Shown here in pieces: positions 52,185 to 63,656 of a stretch of 64,000 bases of DNA. A program made the position numbers and the translations under genes. Numbering within the stretch: position 1 is the stretch's first letter; every line of letters begins with the position of its first letter. The DNA is from Erpobdella octoculata (Eukaryota > Annelida > Clitellata > Hirudinida > Erpobdellidae). The notes under the pieces are model-generated. The model did not search any database. It was not told the DNA's origin and worked only from the letters and a program-made list of their open reading frames with translations. The stretch is taken from assembly GCA_963978895.1 (NCBI GenBank), contig OZ022246.1:4339114-4403113 (forward strand), in the 5' to 3' direction.

Positions 52185-52505
52185 ATCACCGATCGGGCCA
52201 AGCCGTTATTTTTGAGTCTTTTTACGGGCCAGGCTACACCTTAAATCAAGGTGGTACGGGCCGAGGTTTTTCACTAAGCATATAGATATTTTAGTGATTT
52301 TAGGGTCTTAATACGGGCCGGGCCAAACCTGAAGTCAAGGTGGGACGGGCCGAAGTTTTTCATCAAGTATATAGAATTTCTAGGCCTGTAAAAACGGGCC
52401 GGGCCCAAATTAGACGGGCCGTGCCGGGCCAGGAATTTTGGTTTTGAAACGGGCTGGGCCAAGTTGTCGACGGACCGAGCCGACACTATGGATGCACGGT
52501 TCAAA
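52185..52505 (+). repeat. GGGCC-rich dispersed repeat, copy 2 (internally repeated)
   Basis: At least three internal units of about 105 bp carry ACGGGCCGGGCC, TGAAGTCAAGGTGG and AAGTTTTTCATCAAG-type words. It ends near GACACTATGGATGCACGG. Compare 19998-20170, which also carries TGAAGTCAAGCGGGCCGAGG. A partial third copy is at 54100-54165 (GTAGAGTACTACACGGGCC). Confidence 0.65.
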
Positions 52506-53429
52506 TTCTCTAATTTCATGCGAGCGAAACCGCTACGGGCACTGCTAGTACTATATAAACTAAATACTATATATACTATATAAAGGAAGCACTACTTCAT
52601 TGACAGTTTCTGGGTTCTTTCTAACATCATCTGGTTTGTGTAAATACATTCAATTATTACTATTAATTGAATATAATTAGAGATAATTATTTATATGTTT
52701 CATATTTACCTGTAATAGCCTTGAAAAGAGATGCATTGTTTATAATGAGTTAACCGAACCATCGTTAGTAGCCTATGTGACTTAATTAATGGGCGATTAA
52801 TAAATATGTTATATATTTAAAATTTAAGTTATTATATAAATATGCTATGTATTTTTGTGTGTGATTAAAATTAGAGCCATATAATCTTCCTGAAGATGGC
52901 TACCAGCTAAACTGCTAAGCCATCGAGGCTGCAGTAGGTATATCGGGACTGTGAGACCGTCATAATGCCTATCCCTTGACCCGAATAACATTTATCAGGA
53001 GAAGATACAGGATTCTGGGAAACGGGGAGCGCCATGCATTTCCACATTGTATAACATTACAAACACGTTCAGGTTTCTTCTTCTTCTAAATTGAACCTTA
53101 TATATAGACATTAACACGAAACCATTGAGCATACAGAACGTTCAGTTACATCCATATTGGGCGGCAAAAGAATTGGAGTTATTGTTTATAACTTGACTTA
53201 TTCGTCATTCGACAGTTGTTTTTTCACGCTCCATTACCGAATTCATTGGCGAACCCTTTTGTGGGGTTTTTGTAGCAAAAGGGTTTCTTCACCGAGGTAT
53301 CGTTGAGAATTTGAATTTATTTTGTCTTTGTTAATTATAGTTAATCTGAAAAAAAACACCTCGTATGTTAAGAATTCGAGCGAATGGCTTTGATACTGTG
53401 CGTTGCGTTTATTTGTGGCGAATATGTTC

Positions 53430-53700
53430 ATTGATAAATAATTTAGGTGTGCTCATTAATTATTAAGTAGTGCGGTGTGATGATCATATTGTTCAGGGTG
53501 TCCAATTAAATAATGCGGAGATATTCAATATTAGATAGTGATGGGGTGATACTCAATATGAAAAACTACAGGACGGTATTCAATATTAAATAGTATGATG
53601 TATAAGAAGTGGTTTTCAGCATTAAATAGTGCGGGGCGGTGCGTTCAGTATTAAATAGTGCGGGGGCGGTTTTTTACATCTAATAATCTGTGAGCGGTGT
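53430..53700 (+). repeat. Degenerate repeat of TCAATATTAAATAGTGCGGG units
   Basis: About seven loose copies of 30-45 bp, variously spelled (TTCAGTATTAAATAGTGCGG, TTCAATATTAAATAGTATG). No ORF. Confidence 0.55.
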
Positions 53701-54876
53701 TCGGCACTGAATAGTTTACGTTGGAGGGGTCAGTAGTGACGAACATTTCCAGAAAGTTTTCAAAAATATTCCGGAAAAATTCCGGAACTCGGAAAATTTT
53801 GGTCGGAAAGTTACCACCAGTGAAAATTTCCACTTGATAAAAATTTTTCAAAATTTTATCTTTATTTAATTATTTTCAATTCAGTTATAGTAATATTTAC
53901 TGTTAATTTAATTATGGATCAAGTCGCTCACAGAGTCATGGGTCGTGCTGCCTTAATACAGCTTTTCTTAAATGTCAGCATTGCTGCTGTTGAACAACCT
54001 AACAAGAGTTCTCAAGGAGTTTTTGATCAAAAAGACAATAAATGAAATTTAGGCTCGAAAATGATCGGACAACAAAATTATTTTAAATTACCATATGCTG
54101 TAGAGTACTACACGGGCCTGGCCATGATTTTATGGTTTTCGGGCAGACCGGTCCGGACCTGAAGTGATGATGATAATGATGGTGATGATAGTGATAATGA
54201 CGATAATGAGAATAATGATGATGATGATGATGATGCTAGACTGTTTTTGCATGCATATGGATACCTCAAAATTTATCCTATGGAGTAATAATAAAAAAAA
54301 CTTAAATCTTGTAATAAAAATAGGTTAAATTTACACTGCACTTCATCGAAAATTTTTATCTTAAAAAACCTCGGAAAATCCCAGTTTGACCTCTGACCGG
54401 CCAAAGTGACCTTACCTCGCAATAAACAAGAAGACAATAAAAACACTGCATAAGAAGCATTTCCTGTTGTGACATCATTCCAACGGTCAGCATAAATCGG
54501 GATATGTGAATTTTTTAGGCATAATGCGAGAATATCAGTATGAATCTCAGTTTTGTGAGTTTTAATTTTTCTGCCATTAATTTAATTACTTTGAATTTTC
54601 CATTTGCAAAATGGTTGATTTTTGTTATATTCAAGCAACAAACAAACAGCTGTAATACTTTATTTCATCTAAAACAGATAAATTTTAAAGATACGGAAAA
54701 GTCAAAGAGCAGTCTGATGCACTCGAGGACACGCAGCAATACAACCACACTGACCAATGGCAGGGAGACTCGATGAAATAAAATAAAACGAAGAAAGTTG
54801 CACAACATTCTAAGTCACGTGCTCTCTTCCTCCTATCGGACGTCACGTGGTCTGTAACTGGATGGAGAATCATGAC

Positions 54877-54878
<2 letters not shown>

Positions 54879-54934
<56 letters not shown>

Positions 54935-55140
54935 AAGAGAGAGAGAGAAAGAGAGAAAGAAAAAGAAAGAGAGAGAATGTAGAAAGTAGAGAGAGAGAAA
55001 GAGAGAGAGATGGAGAGCGTGTGAAATAGAGAGCGTAGTTGATGATAATGATAATGAAGAAGATGATGATGGTGATGATGATGATGATGAAAATGATGAT
55101 GCTGATGATGATGATGATGCTGATGGTGATGATGATGATG
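54879..55140 (+). repeat. (GA)n then (GAT)n compound microsatellite
   Basis: A GA/GAAA-rich purine tract (54879-55025) is followed by GATGAT repeats (55040-55140). Ser/Leu-rich minus-strand frames across it are not genes. Confidence 0.9.
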
Positions 55141-55458
55141 TGGTTGTTGTGGTGGTATAACCGACGAGGTTCATGATGATGATGGTAATGATTAAGATGA
55201 TTTTGACGAAAGGGTAAATGAGCGAGAAAATGGCGGGCGATGACGCGAAAGTGGAAAAAAAGATGGCCACCGGTAAGCAAGATGCTGACTCGATTACATT
55301 AACCAACTTACAAACTCGTTGATATACAGCCGTCATCAGCAACGATCAATAACGGCATCGATCTCTCCCCGTTACGCTTAACCTTGCCAATAATTTTATT
55401 ACGTTACAACTTGTCATAGAGGAGGAGTAGTAAGAAAGACGCCAGAGGCACCATTATA

Positions 55459-55525
55459 ATGATCAATGCTTCCGTCTCCCACATCACGATCTTCGTCTTC
55501 ATTATGATCATTCCCAGCATACCAG
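55459..55525 (+). CDS. Possible short first coding exon (signal-peptide-like), very uncertain
   Basis: ATG at 55459 opens 22 codons, MINASVSHITIFVFIMIIPS then IP, mostly hydrophobic like a signal peptide or anchor. It ends at a plausible donor (CCAG|GTTAGT, phase 1). Without splicing it stops at 55530. No downstream exon of matching phase was recognised, so this may be chance. No function can be assigned. Confidence 0.12.
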
Positions 55526-55599
55526 GTTAGTACCACCATCGTTGTAGAAATTGACCACCTTTTGTCGTCACCATCATCAGCACTTCATTCATCATCATT

Positions 55600-55702
55600 T
55601 TCTAGATCATCATCATTTATCATCACCGCCATCACCATCACCACACAATCACTATCACCGTCACCGACATCGTCATCGTAATCGTCATCGTCATCGTCAT
55701 CG

Positions 55703-55744
<42 letters not shown>

Positions 55745-55835
55745 CCACCACCATCACCACGACGACCACCATCATCATCATCATCATCATCCTTATCATC
55801 CTCATCATCCACATCATCATCATCAACACCACTAC
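55600..55835 (+). repeat. (CAT)n / (CGTCAT)n microsatellite
   Basis: Imperfect TCATCA and TCGTCA repeats; the His-rich frame over it is artefactual. Confidence 0.9.
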
Positions 55836-56394
55836 ATCTTGACAACCACTAAAGAAGAACGATTGGAATTCAATTCCTCATCAGTTCTCCGTCCAGTGAT
55901 GTTCAACTCGAGACTGGACGAAGGAATGACAAGGAAACACAACTCAATCATTGTTAAACACGAATTCTCTTCGTCATATTTTTCTTTCTTTGTTTCTTTC
56001 TCTCTTTCATAGCTTTCTTATCTTCGCTTTCTTTCTGAAAATCTTTTGAAATTCTGTTGATCAACTAATTATAAAAAAGAATCATAGGAATCATAATAAT
56101 AACAATCATAATAATAACAATCATAATCATAATAACCATAATCATAACAACGTTATAAAATCAAAGAGATTTTTGTCGTCTTCATCTCGTAGTCCCCTGG
56201 GATCATAATCATTACCTCATGCACGAAAAGCTTTCTGGAATCTAAGAATTTGAAGCAGTAAATTATGCAAGCCCTTTCAACGGCTTGATGAAAATTAAAT
56301 ACATTATGCAATATTATATGATTATATACTTTTAGAACGGATTTGCTGGCGGTGCTTTCAACAAGATCCCCAACTACTACTGCAACCACCACTT

Positions 56395-56585
56395 TTGCTA
56401 CTACTGTTACTACTGATACTACTGCTACTACTGCTACTACTGCTGCTACTGTTGCTACTGCTGCCACTGCTGCTACTGCTGCTACTGCTGCTACTGCTGC
56501 TACTGCTGCTACTGCTGCTACTACCGCTGCTACTGCCACTGCCACTGCCACCGCCGCCGCCACCACCACCACCACTACTACTACT
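56395..56585 (+). repeat. (CTACTG)n and (CAC)n microsatellite
   Basis: Imperfect trinucleotide array moving from CTA/CTG to CCG/CAC to CTA. Confidence 0.9.
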
Positions 56586-56674
56586 ACAGTAAAATGTGAC
56601 GTAATAAAATTACCGCATTAGCAGCAAAAACTTTCTACTGTTGCTGATTTTAAATTGAATTTACTTTTAATCGA

Positions 56675-56830
56675 ATGCAATTATACTTCAGTCAGGCATT
56701 TGTAAAAGATCTGATGGCAGCTTTGACGGATAACCTCTTGGGGGAAGTGTCCTTAAAGTATTTAACCGACCAAAAATCTTCCGTTTCACTCTGGAAAGAA
56801 ATGACCATTAATGAACAGCTTCTTCTTTGA
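56675..56830 (+). CDS. 51-residue small ORF, unrecognised
   Basis: ATG at 56675 opens 51 codons ending TGA at 56828-56830. The peptide (starts MQLYFSQAFVKDLMAALTDN, ends LWKEMTINEQLLL) has an amphipathic, protein-like composition unlike the repeat-derived ORFs nearby, with no simple sequence inside. I do not recognise it. No promoter, intron or partner is evident; an alternative is a last exon entered at the acceptor CAGTCAG (56695). Confidence 0.2.
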   Translation: MQLYFSQAFVKDLMAALTDNLLGEVSLKYLTDQKSSVSLWKEMTINEQLLL

Positions 56831-57049
56831 GGATTGAAACAAATTAAAACATCAATTCGTGTAATAATTTGAAAAAGGTTTAAATTTAAAAATTATAAAA
56901 AGTATTCCAAACCACTGCACGGATGAGTGATCTCGAAGCTTTTTTTTTTGGTTTGAGAAATTGATTGGTGGTCTTGCTGATAACTCTGCAAACCTGCTGG
57001 GAAATAAAATGAAAAATGATTTCATATCGAAAATATCGAAGATGATGAT

Positions 57050-57188
57050 AATCAAGTTGATGATGATGGTGATGATGGTCAATATGTTAGGGATGATGAT
57101 GGTGGTGGTCAACATGTTAAGGATGATGGTGACGACGACGACGACGATGGCGATGATGATGATCGAGTTGATGATGATGATGATGATT

Positions 57189-57271
<83 letters not shown>
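57050..57271 (+). repeat. (GAT)n microsatellite
   Basis: Imperfect on the left, near-perfect GAT for the last 110 bp. Confidence 0.95.
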
Positions 57272-57398
57272 AAACTAACGTTTATGAATGATGGGAAAAA
57301 TTTTTAAATGGTGATTTATGAGTTAATAATATTGATAGGGGTTGTGGATGGATTTAACTTGGGTTCAAAGATTCCAAGCCGTCTTCTCATCATACGAA

Positions 57399-57560
57399 GC
57401 ACAACCATTACAACCACAACCACCACCACCATTACAACCACAACCACCACCACCACTACAACCACAACAACCACCACCACCATCATCATCGTCATCCTCA
57501 TGATTTTTCATCGTCATCAAGATCATCTTCATCAGCAGCATCATCAGCATCACCGTCGTC
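57399..57560 (+). repeat. (CAACCACCA)n / (CATCAT)n microsatellite
   Basis: ACC/ACA-type trinucleotides turning into CATCAT. Confidence 0.9.
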
Positions 57561-57725
57561 ATCATCATGGTCATAATTATTAATTATAGTGACGTGAGAA
57601 GTCATTACATGACCTCCTCCTCGGGCCAATCAATTTCATCATTGGTGGTGCAAAAATTGCTGGCGCATAAAAACAAGCGGATTCAATTTCTTGATTGTGT
57701 TACAAACTTGTTACTAATAATAATC

Positions 57726-58047
57726 ATCATCATCATTATAATAACAGTATTAATATTACTACTAATAATAATATTAGTACCTAGCTGGTATTATAATAAC
57801 AGTATTAATAATAATACTACTACTAATAATATTAATACCTAGCTAGTATTACAATAACAGTATTAAAAATACTACTACTAATAATATTAATACCTAGCTG
57901 GTATTATAATAACAGTATTAAAAATACTACTACTAATAATATTAATACCTAGCTGGTATTATAATAACAGTATTACAAATACTACTACTAATAATATTAA
58001 TACCTAGCTGGTATTAAAATAACAGTATTACAAATACTACTACTGTC
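57726..58047 (+). repeat. 55-bp tandem repeat, five copies, with CCTAGCTGG palindromic core
   Basis: The word TAATACCTAGCTGGTATTA recurs with CCTAGC starting at 57780, 57838, 57893, 57948 and 58003. Units also share ATAACAGTATTA and ACTACTACTAATAATATTA. Each unit holds an imperfect inverted repeat AATACC...GGTATT. Confidence 0.9.
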
Positions 58048-58499
58048 CGGGTTTTTGTTGTTTTTTTTAACCATACAACGTAAACCGGTTGGCAGACTTT
58101 TTTGCAAAATGGACAATCTGCACCACGTTCTTGCTCCTCAAATCAGAAGTGGACGTGAGTCTATTTTTGGCAAACCAATCCTACCCAACTCAACCCACCA
58201 CCTTCTCAACCCAACCCATCCATCCCAATCCAATCCAATTCATCCCATAGTTAAAAAATTGTTGTAATTAAAAAAATGTTGTAATTTTTTTTCAACCTAA
58301 CCTAGCCCACGCATATTTAAAAAAAACTTGACCCAACCCAACCCATGGGTCAACCCAACCCAAGTTCACCTCTGCCTCAAAAGGACAAAATTGAACTAAT
58401 ATCAGTTCAAGTGTTTAAGTTTGATGCCGATAGATACATACTACATTCAATTTTATGAAATAGTAGAAAGATAATAATGATAATAAATAGCACCACTGG

Positions 58500-59133
58500 C
58501 AGGGACGTCATCTCATCAAAACCTTGGGGTGCAACTTTATCGGATTTTTTTTCTCTCTTTCACACGCCTTTTCCAAGACAAGTCTTGCTCGAAGGCGAGA
58601 AAGGGTACTTGCAGAGGCAGCCATTTATAGGCGCCTACCCTTTTAGCAATGCGAGTGAACTCCTTGCTCAAGGGAGTTACGCTGGTGACGCCGGCGAGGT
58701 TCGAACTGCCGACCTAACGATCGCCAGGCGAACGCTCATCATCAAAACTTGTTCTCAGGGTCCACCAATATTTCACACAAATCAAAAATTTTTGAAATTT
58801 TTTTTGCTTTTAAAAAGTTACCGGGGTCGGAGATACTCTTCCAACAAATTTTCAAAACCCACTTTTCATTTTTGCTCCAAAGTTTTAAAACAATTCTCAG
58901 AACTAACTCACATCATTGGGGGCCTGCTGAAATATTACAAGGGGCCCACTTTACCGTCATAGGGAGCCCGCCTACTTATAAAAAGTCCCGATCAAATCTC
59001 TGAAGCTTCAACTTTACACTTCTCAGACTAATTTTGGGGCCCCATTTCTATTTTGTAGGGGCCCAAAACTGCGTTAGGAAGCTCATTCCTCTGGATTATT
59101 GCCTCCCCCTTGCCCCCACAATTGACGTCCCTG
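58500..59133. mobile_element. 634-bp non-autonomous hAT-like element with CAGGGACGTCA ends
   Basis: Left end CAGGGACGTCATCTC; right end, reversed, CAGGGACGTCAATTG. The flanking 8-mers ACCACTGG (58492-58499) and GCCATTGG (59134-59141) agree at 6 of 8 bases, consistent with an aged target duplication. Inside, GGGGCC/GGGCCC words recur (58917-59062). Around 58700-58740, read on the minus strand, GTTCGCCTGGCGATCGTTAG and GGCAGTTCGAACC resemble a tRNA-derived SINE tail. The long ORFs here do not match transposases. Confidence 0.7.
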
Positions 59134-59771
59134 GCCATTGGCACCACTCCAAGTATGAAATCACTACCAGAATCGCCAGAAAAACGGCTCTGACAAGAAG
59201 GTGTTAATGAAGGTGACCGAAGCGTGACCGAGCAATGATGAATCTGCTCCATTAATTATCGACTTTTGCCGGCAAGAATTTTCGATTCCTTGTGTCGCCG
59301 AATATCGCCGACTGTTCGAAACGAAAAAAGAAGAAGGAGAAGGAGAATTCGATTAAGATAAATTAGTCTACAAAACGGAACATTTCTATTGCGTAATTAT
59401 GTGAAATAATTGAAAAAAAAATGGTGAAGAACGCAATTGCTGAATGAAGAATTAATTTAGTTGAGGACGTGATGATGATGATGCCGATGTTGCTGATGAT
59501 GATGGCAATGATAGCGGTGAGGATGATGATAATGTTGATGACGAGACGGCTCTGACGTTGATGAATGACGACATTGGGGAGAGAATAAAAACAATGTTAG
59601 TTTAAAGCAACAAAATTTTGTCAAAACGACTTTAATAAAAATTAATGAATAAATATTAGAATACAACGTGAAATTGTAATCATATTGAAGAAGAGGGTTA
59701 GATAGGGTAGAAGGCGGGAGTCCCATGGAGCAATGCAGTTTAGTCCTGATTCATACACAAACTCCCAATTT

Positions 59772-59775
<4 letters not shown>

Positions 59776-59829
<54 letters not shown>

Positions 59830-60082
59830 CCACCACCACCACCACCACCACCACCACCACCACCACCACCACCACCACCACCACCACCACCACCACCACC
59901 ACCACCACCACCACCACCACCACCACCACCACCACCACCACCACCACCACCACCACCACCACCACCACCACCACCACCACCACCACCACCACCATCACCA
60001 TCACCATCACCATCACCATCACCATCACCATCACCATCACCATCACCATCACCATCACCATCACCATCACCATCACCATCAC

Positions 60083-60124
<42 letters not shown>

Positions 60125-60125
60125 T
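59776..60125 (+). repeat. Compound (CAT)-(CAC)-(CATCAC)-(CAT) microsatellite
   Basis: (CAT) to 59828, (CAC) 59828-59993, the hexamer CATCAC 59993-60085, (CAT) to 60125. All six frames are open because the array lacks stops; none is a gene. Confidence 0.97.
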
Positions 60126-60425
60126 GTGGACAACAGCCACATCAGCAACAAGACTGTAAACAACACTTATAACTGCCACAAGAGGAGCAAACTTTGTTTA
60201 AAATTTAAAAGAGAATATGAAATTTAATGCGAGTCATGGTTATCCAGGTAGCCATTAAAGTTACGATCTGACGATAATTTACCTCGTTATAACTGCTAGT
60301 TATGGCAGGAAACAAGTAGAGGTGAGTGACCGAGTTTCAGTGAGTGACCGAGTCTCAACGAGTGAGTGACCGATAAAAACCGGTAGCGACCCGGAAAACC
60401 GAGAGTTTCCGATTCATGTGAGTGA

Positions 60426-60597
60426 GTGACCGAGACTGCACTAGTGAAAAATGAGTTGGAGAAGAACAAAACTGGTGAATTTCTCCACGGGAACGTAAGA
60501 ATTGATGACATGAAGAAGGAAAAAAGGAGGACGATATTAAAATTTACGCCAGAACTCAATCCCCGCTACCATTCCTTATTCTCACCGGGGTCGCCAT
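60426..60597 (+). CDS. 57-codon charged open frame, unrecognised and very uncertain
   Basis: After an in-frame TGA the frame stays open to TAA at 60595-60597, with Lys/Glu-rich sequence (ELEKNKTGEFLHGNV, DDMKKEKRRTILKF). No ATG opens it before the middle, so it would have to be an exon. It follows a GAGTGACCGA-type short repeat (60321-60440). No homology recognised. Confidence 0.1.
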
Positions 60598-60834
60598 AAT
60601 TCAAAATTTTAAAATGGAAGCCGGATCTAAAGCGGAAACATTTTAAAGCTTTGTACTTCCGGTCAGAGTAGCAGTCACGTGATGTAGAACAAGAAAGAAA
60701 GTGCATGCTTGTGTGCTTGTGTGCTTGTGTGCTTGTAACAAATTATGCGTTCATTTTTATATACGTCCATCTATCCGTTCGTTCGTACGCGTTACTCCAG
60801 GTTTATTGGCGATGATTGATACCGTCGAGCCATC

Positions 60835-61135
60835 ACTATAACAACCATTACCACATTGCCCACCACCATCACCATTACCATCTACAATCACTACTACTAC
60901 CACCACCACCACTACAACAACCGCCAGTATATTGTGAACAAACACAACCACTAAAACCGTTACCATATATAGCCATCACCATCACACCAACCAAAACCAC
61001 TAACATTGCCACATCAACCACAACCACTAACATGGCCACTACCGCTACCATCGCCACTCCAACCACAACAAAACCACTACCACTACCAACCACAACCACA
61101 ACATCACCAAAGCTACTTTAGCTTCTTACTGCCAC
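60835..61135 (+). repeat. Imperfect CAC/AAC trinucleotide-rich region
   Basis: Degenerate ACCACC/ACAACC repeats on the + strand; Thr/Pro-rich frames are artefacts. Confidence 0.75.
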
Positions 61136-61512
61136 AACTACCACCGCTGTCTTCATTATTGTTGCTGTCATTTTAGAAGTCATTACAGTTTCATCTTTCA
61201 GTAACCCCAAGACTTAAATGACGGAAATATTCAGAGTCTAAGAGTCACAGTCCGAACGAACTGATCCCAGAGAGCTTTTTAAATGTTTATCAAACTTCTA
61301 ATATAAATCTAATTTCTAATAAAATCTAAAAAAAATTTTTTAGCTATTAATATGTTTTATACACAAAAGTGTGAGGTTGTAATTTTTAATTTACACAACA
61401 TAGAGCTATCAACAACTTCATAATGCTTAATTTGTTTAATGCGCAACGTGTAATTTCAGATGTTGTAAAAAGAGGCAAACACGGCTACTAACGGAAAAAT
61501 ATTTCGAACCCA

Positions 61513-61600
61513 GGTTGATGAAATGTCGACATTTGTTGATGAAATGTCGACAATTGTTGATGAAATGTCGACATTTGTTGATGAAATGTCGACATTTGTA
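61513..61600 (+). repeat. 21-bp tandem repeat, four copies, with palindrome AAATGTCGACATTT
   Basis: GTTGATGAAATGTCGACATTT-type 21-mers repeat four times. Each contains a 14-bp perfect or near-perfect palindrome centred on the GTCGAC site. A TATAAAAAGG word follows immediately. Confidence 0.9.
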
Positions 61601-61934
61601 TAAAAAGGACGTGTGTCTGTTTGTCCGTGTTTATGGATGTGTTAGTTTCTCGTTTTAGAAACAATTGTTGCTATTTTGATGGTTAATGAAGTAAAAAAAC
61701 TAAATATTGGGTGATGGTGACGATGATGATGGAAATGATGAACAGTAATATCGCAGATTTTGATAGAAAAGTTCAAAACCAGATTGAAGTCCATGCTACC
61801 CTGGTGGTTAAATGGGAATATCTGAGATGGAAAGTTGAAGTGTGGTGAAGAAAAGGAAATTGAGAGGTGGAGAAAGATTTGGCGATAAGCTGTAAAAATT
61901 GGAAAATTGTAAGAAAAAGGGGAAAAGGCAGTGT

Positions 61935-62075
61935 TTAGAAAGTGTGGATGAAACACTATGGAACACTACACAGAAAGTGTGGATGGAACACTGTGGAACA
62001 CTAAACATAAAGTGTGGATGGAACACCATGGAACACTACACAGAAAGTGTGGATAGAACGCTACACAAAAGTGTA
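61935..62075 (+). repeat. 36-bp tandem repeat, about 3.5 copies
   Basis: AAAGTGTGGATGGAACACTG and TGGAACACTACACAG recur with a 36-bp period; the last copy is shortened. Confidence 0.85.
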
Positions 62076-62196
62076 AATGCCACCGAAACATTTTTTGTAG
62101 AGAAATTGGAAAAAAGACAAAAATAAATGCAATCATAAATTTAAATAAAGAAACAAACTAACAAACACACACGCACGCACAGATAGAAAGACAAAA

Positions 62197-62296
<100 letters not shown>

Positions 62297-62405
62297 CGAC
62301 CACTTGAAACGATCGCCGTCCGTGTGTTGCAAGAGTCGTCTGCTCATCCTACTTGCTGCCTTTCATCAGTCACAGGGGTCAATTAAAAAAGATAAAGGCG
62401 ACCAC

Positions 62406-62406
<1 letters not shown>

Positions 62407-62487
<81 letters not shown>

Positions 62488-62500
62488 GTAGTGATGATGG

Positions 62501-62568
<68 letters not shown>

Positions 62569-63345
62569 ATGACGATGATGATGATGACGATGATGATGAT
62601 GATGCTGGTGGTGATGATGATGATGACAGTTACGATGATAACTTTGGCAAGGTCTCTTCGTGGCAAAACAGCGGTTGCCTAGAATAGGTCACATTTTCCT
62701 CACATTTCAGACGAGCTGAGCGGTGTCTTAAATAATGTCTGTCCAGGTGTCTGTCCAGGTGTCTGTCCAGGTGTCTGTCTGAATAAGTTTGGGATGACGA
62801 TGATGATGATGATAATGATGGATGATGATGACGAGGAAGAAGAGAAAGAATAGGATGATGAGTAGGAAGATGACGATGACGACGACGACGATGATGATGA
62901 TAATGAGGATGAGGAAAATGGTGATAATGATGATGAAGATGACGATGACGATGATGATGATGATGATGACGATGATGATGATGCAGTTGCTTTTGCAGTT
63001 GCGTTTGTTATGTTGTTTTAAGCAGCACGGGTAGGTGATAGTATTAGTTGCTATTAGAGAGGAGAGGTGCTTCATTTGTTTTGATGCTTCGCTGAATAAG
63101 TCAGCAATCGTTGACGATGACTATGGCATCAATGATGAGGATGATGATGAAGATGATGGTATTGGTGATGATGAGGATGGTGATAGTGGTGATTCCAATA
63201 ATTCCATAATGAAGAAAATGATGACGACAACGACGACGACTACGATGACGATGACGATGATGATGACGATGACGATGACGATGACGACGACGATGATGAT
63301 GATGATGATGATCATGATGATGCTGATGATGATGATCACGTGGTG
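62407..63345 (+). repeat. Series of (GAT)n arrays
   Basis: GAT/GAC-rich arrays at 62407-62640, 62795-62985 and 63105-63345, separated by non-repetitive spacers. A 13-bp repeat of CTGTCCAGGTGTC lies at 62739-62780. Asp-rich, Met-rich and Ile-rich frames are artefacts. Confidence 0.95.
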
Positions 63346-63580
63346 GTGGTGGTGGTTTTGGTGATAATAATGATGATGATGATGAACGGACTGTCCACTA
63401 GGAGCTCATGGGTCTCGTTTGGGGCAAGCGATGCTAACTAAGATGCAAATTTAGTTGTGATGATGATGGCGGAGATGATGATGATGACAGTGATGATGGT
63501 GATGATAGTGATGGCGCAGTGTCTTAATAATGACGTTACTAATTATAGCCTTCGTTATTATAGAAATACAGTTAGAAATT

Positions 63581-63582
<2 letters not shown>

Positions 63583-63654
<72 letters not shown>
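63583..63654 (+). repeat. (TA)n microsatellite and right edge
   Basis: About 36 TA units. From 63655 to the end the sequence is AT-rich with no coding signal that I can support. Confidence 0.95.

Positions 63655-63656
<2 letters not shown>

Noticed and set aside
54879..55342. Ser/Leu-rich minus-strand ORF with hydrophobic N-terminus
   Set aside because: Most of it is the GA and GAT arrays read in reverse, and the remainder has no recognised motif.
58477..58962. 161-codon ORF
   Set aside because: It runs through an element with CAGGGACGTCA inverted ends and a tRNA-like segment; it shows no domain and no transposase similarity.
55600..60125. CAT arrays as NOVA (YCAY) RNA-binding platforms
   Set aside because: UCAU repeats would bind NOVA in principle, but nothing shows that these regions are transcribed, and microsatellites explain them fully.
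59642..60227. Open frames of more than 140 codons (poly-Pro, poly-His-like, Gly-rich)
   Set aside because: All frames across the CAT/CAC array lack stops; there is no protein signal.
60296..60559. Minus-strand ORF with hydrophobic start
   Set aside because: Half of it is the GAGTGACCGA short repeat in reverse; no family resemblance and no promoter or splice context.
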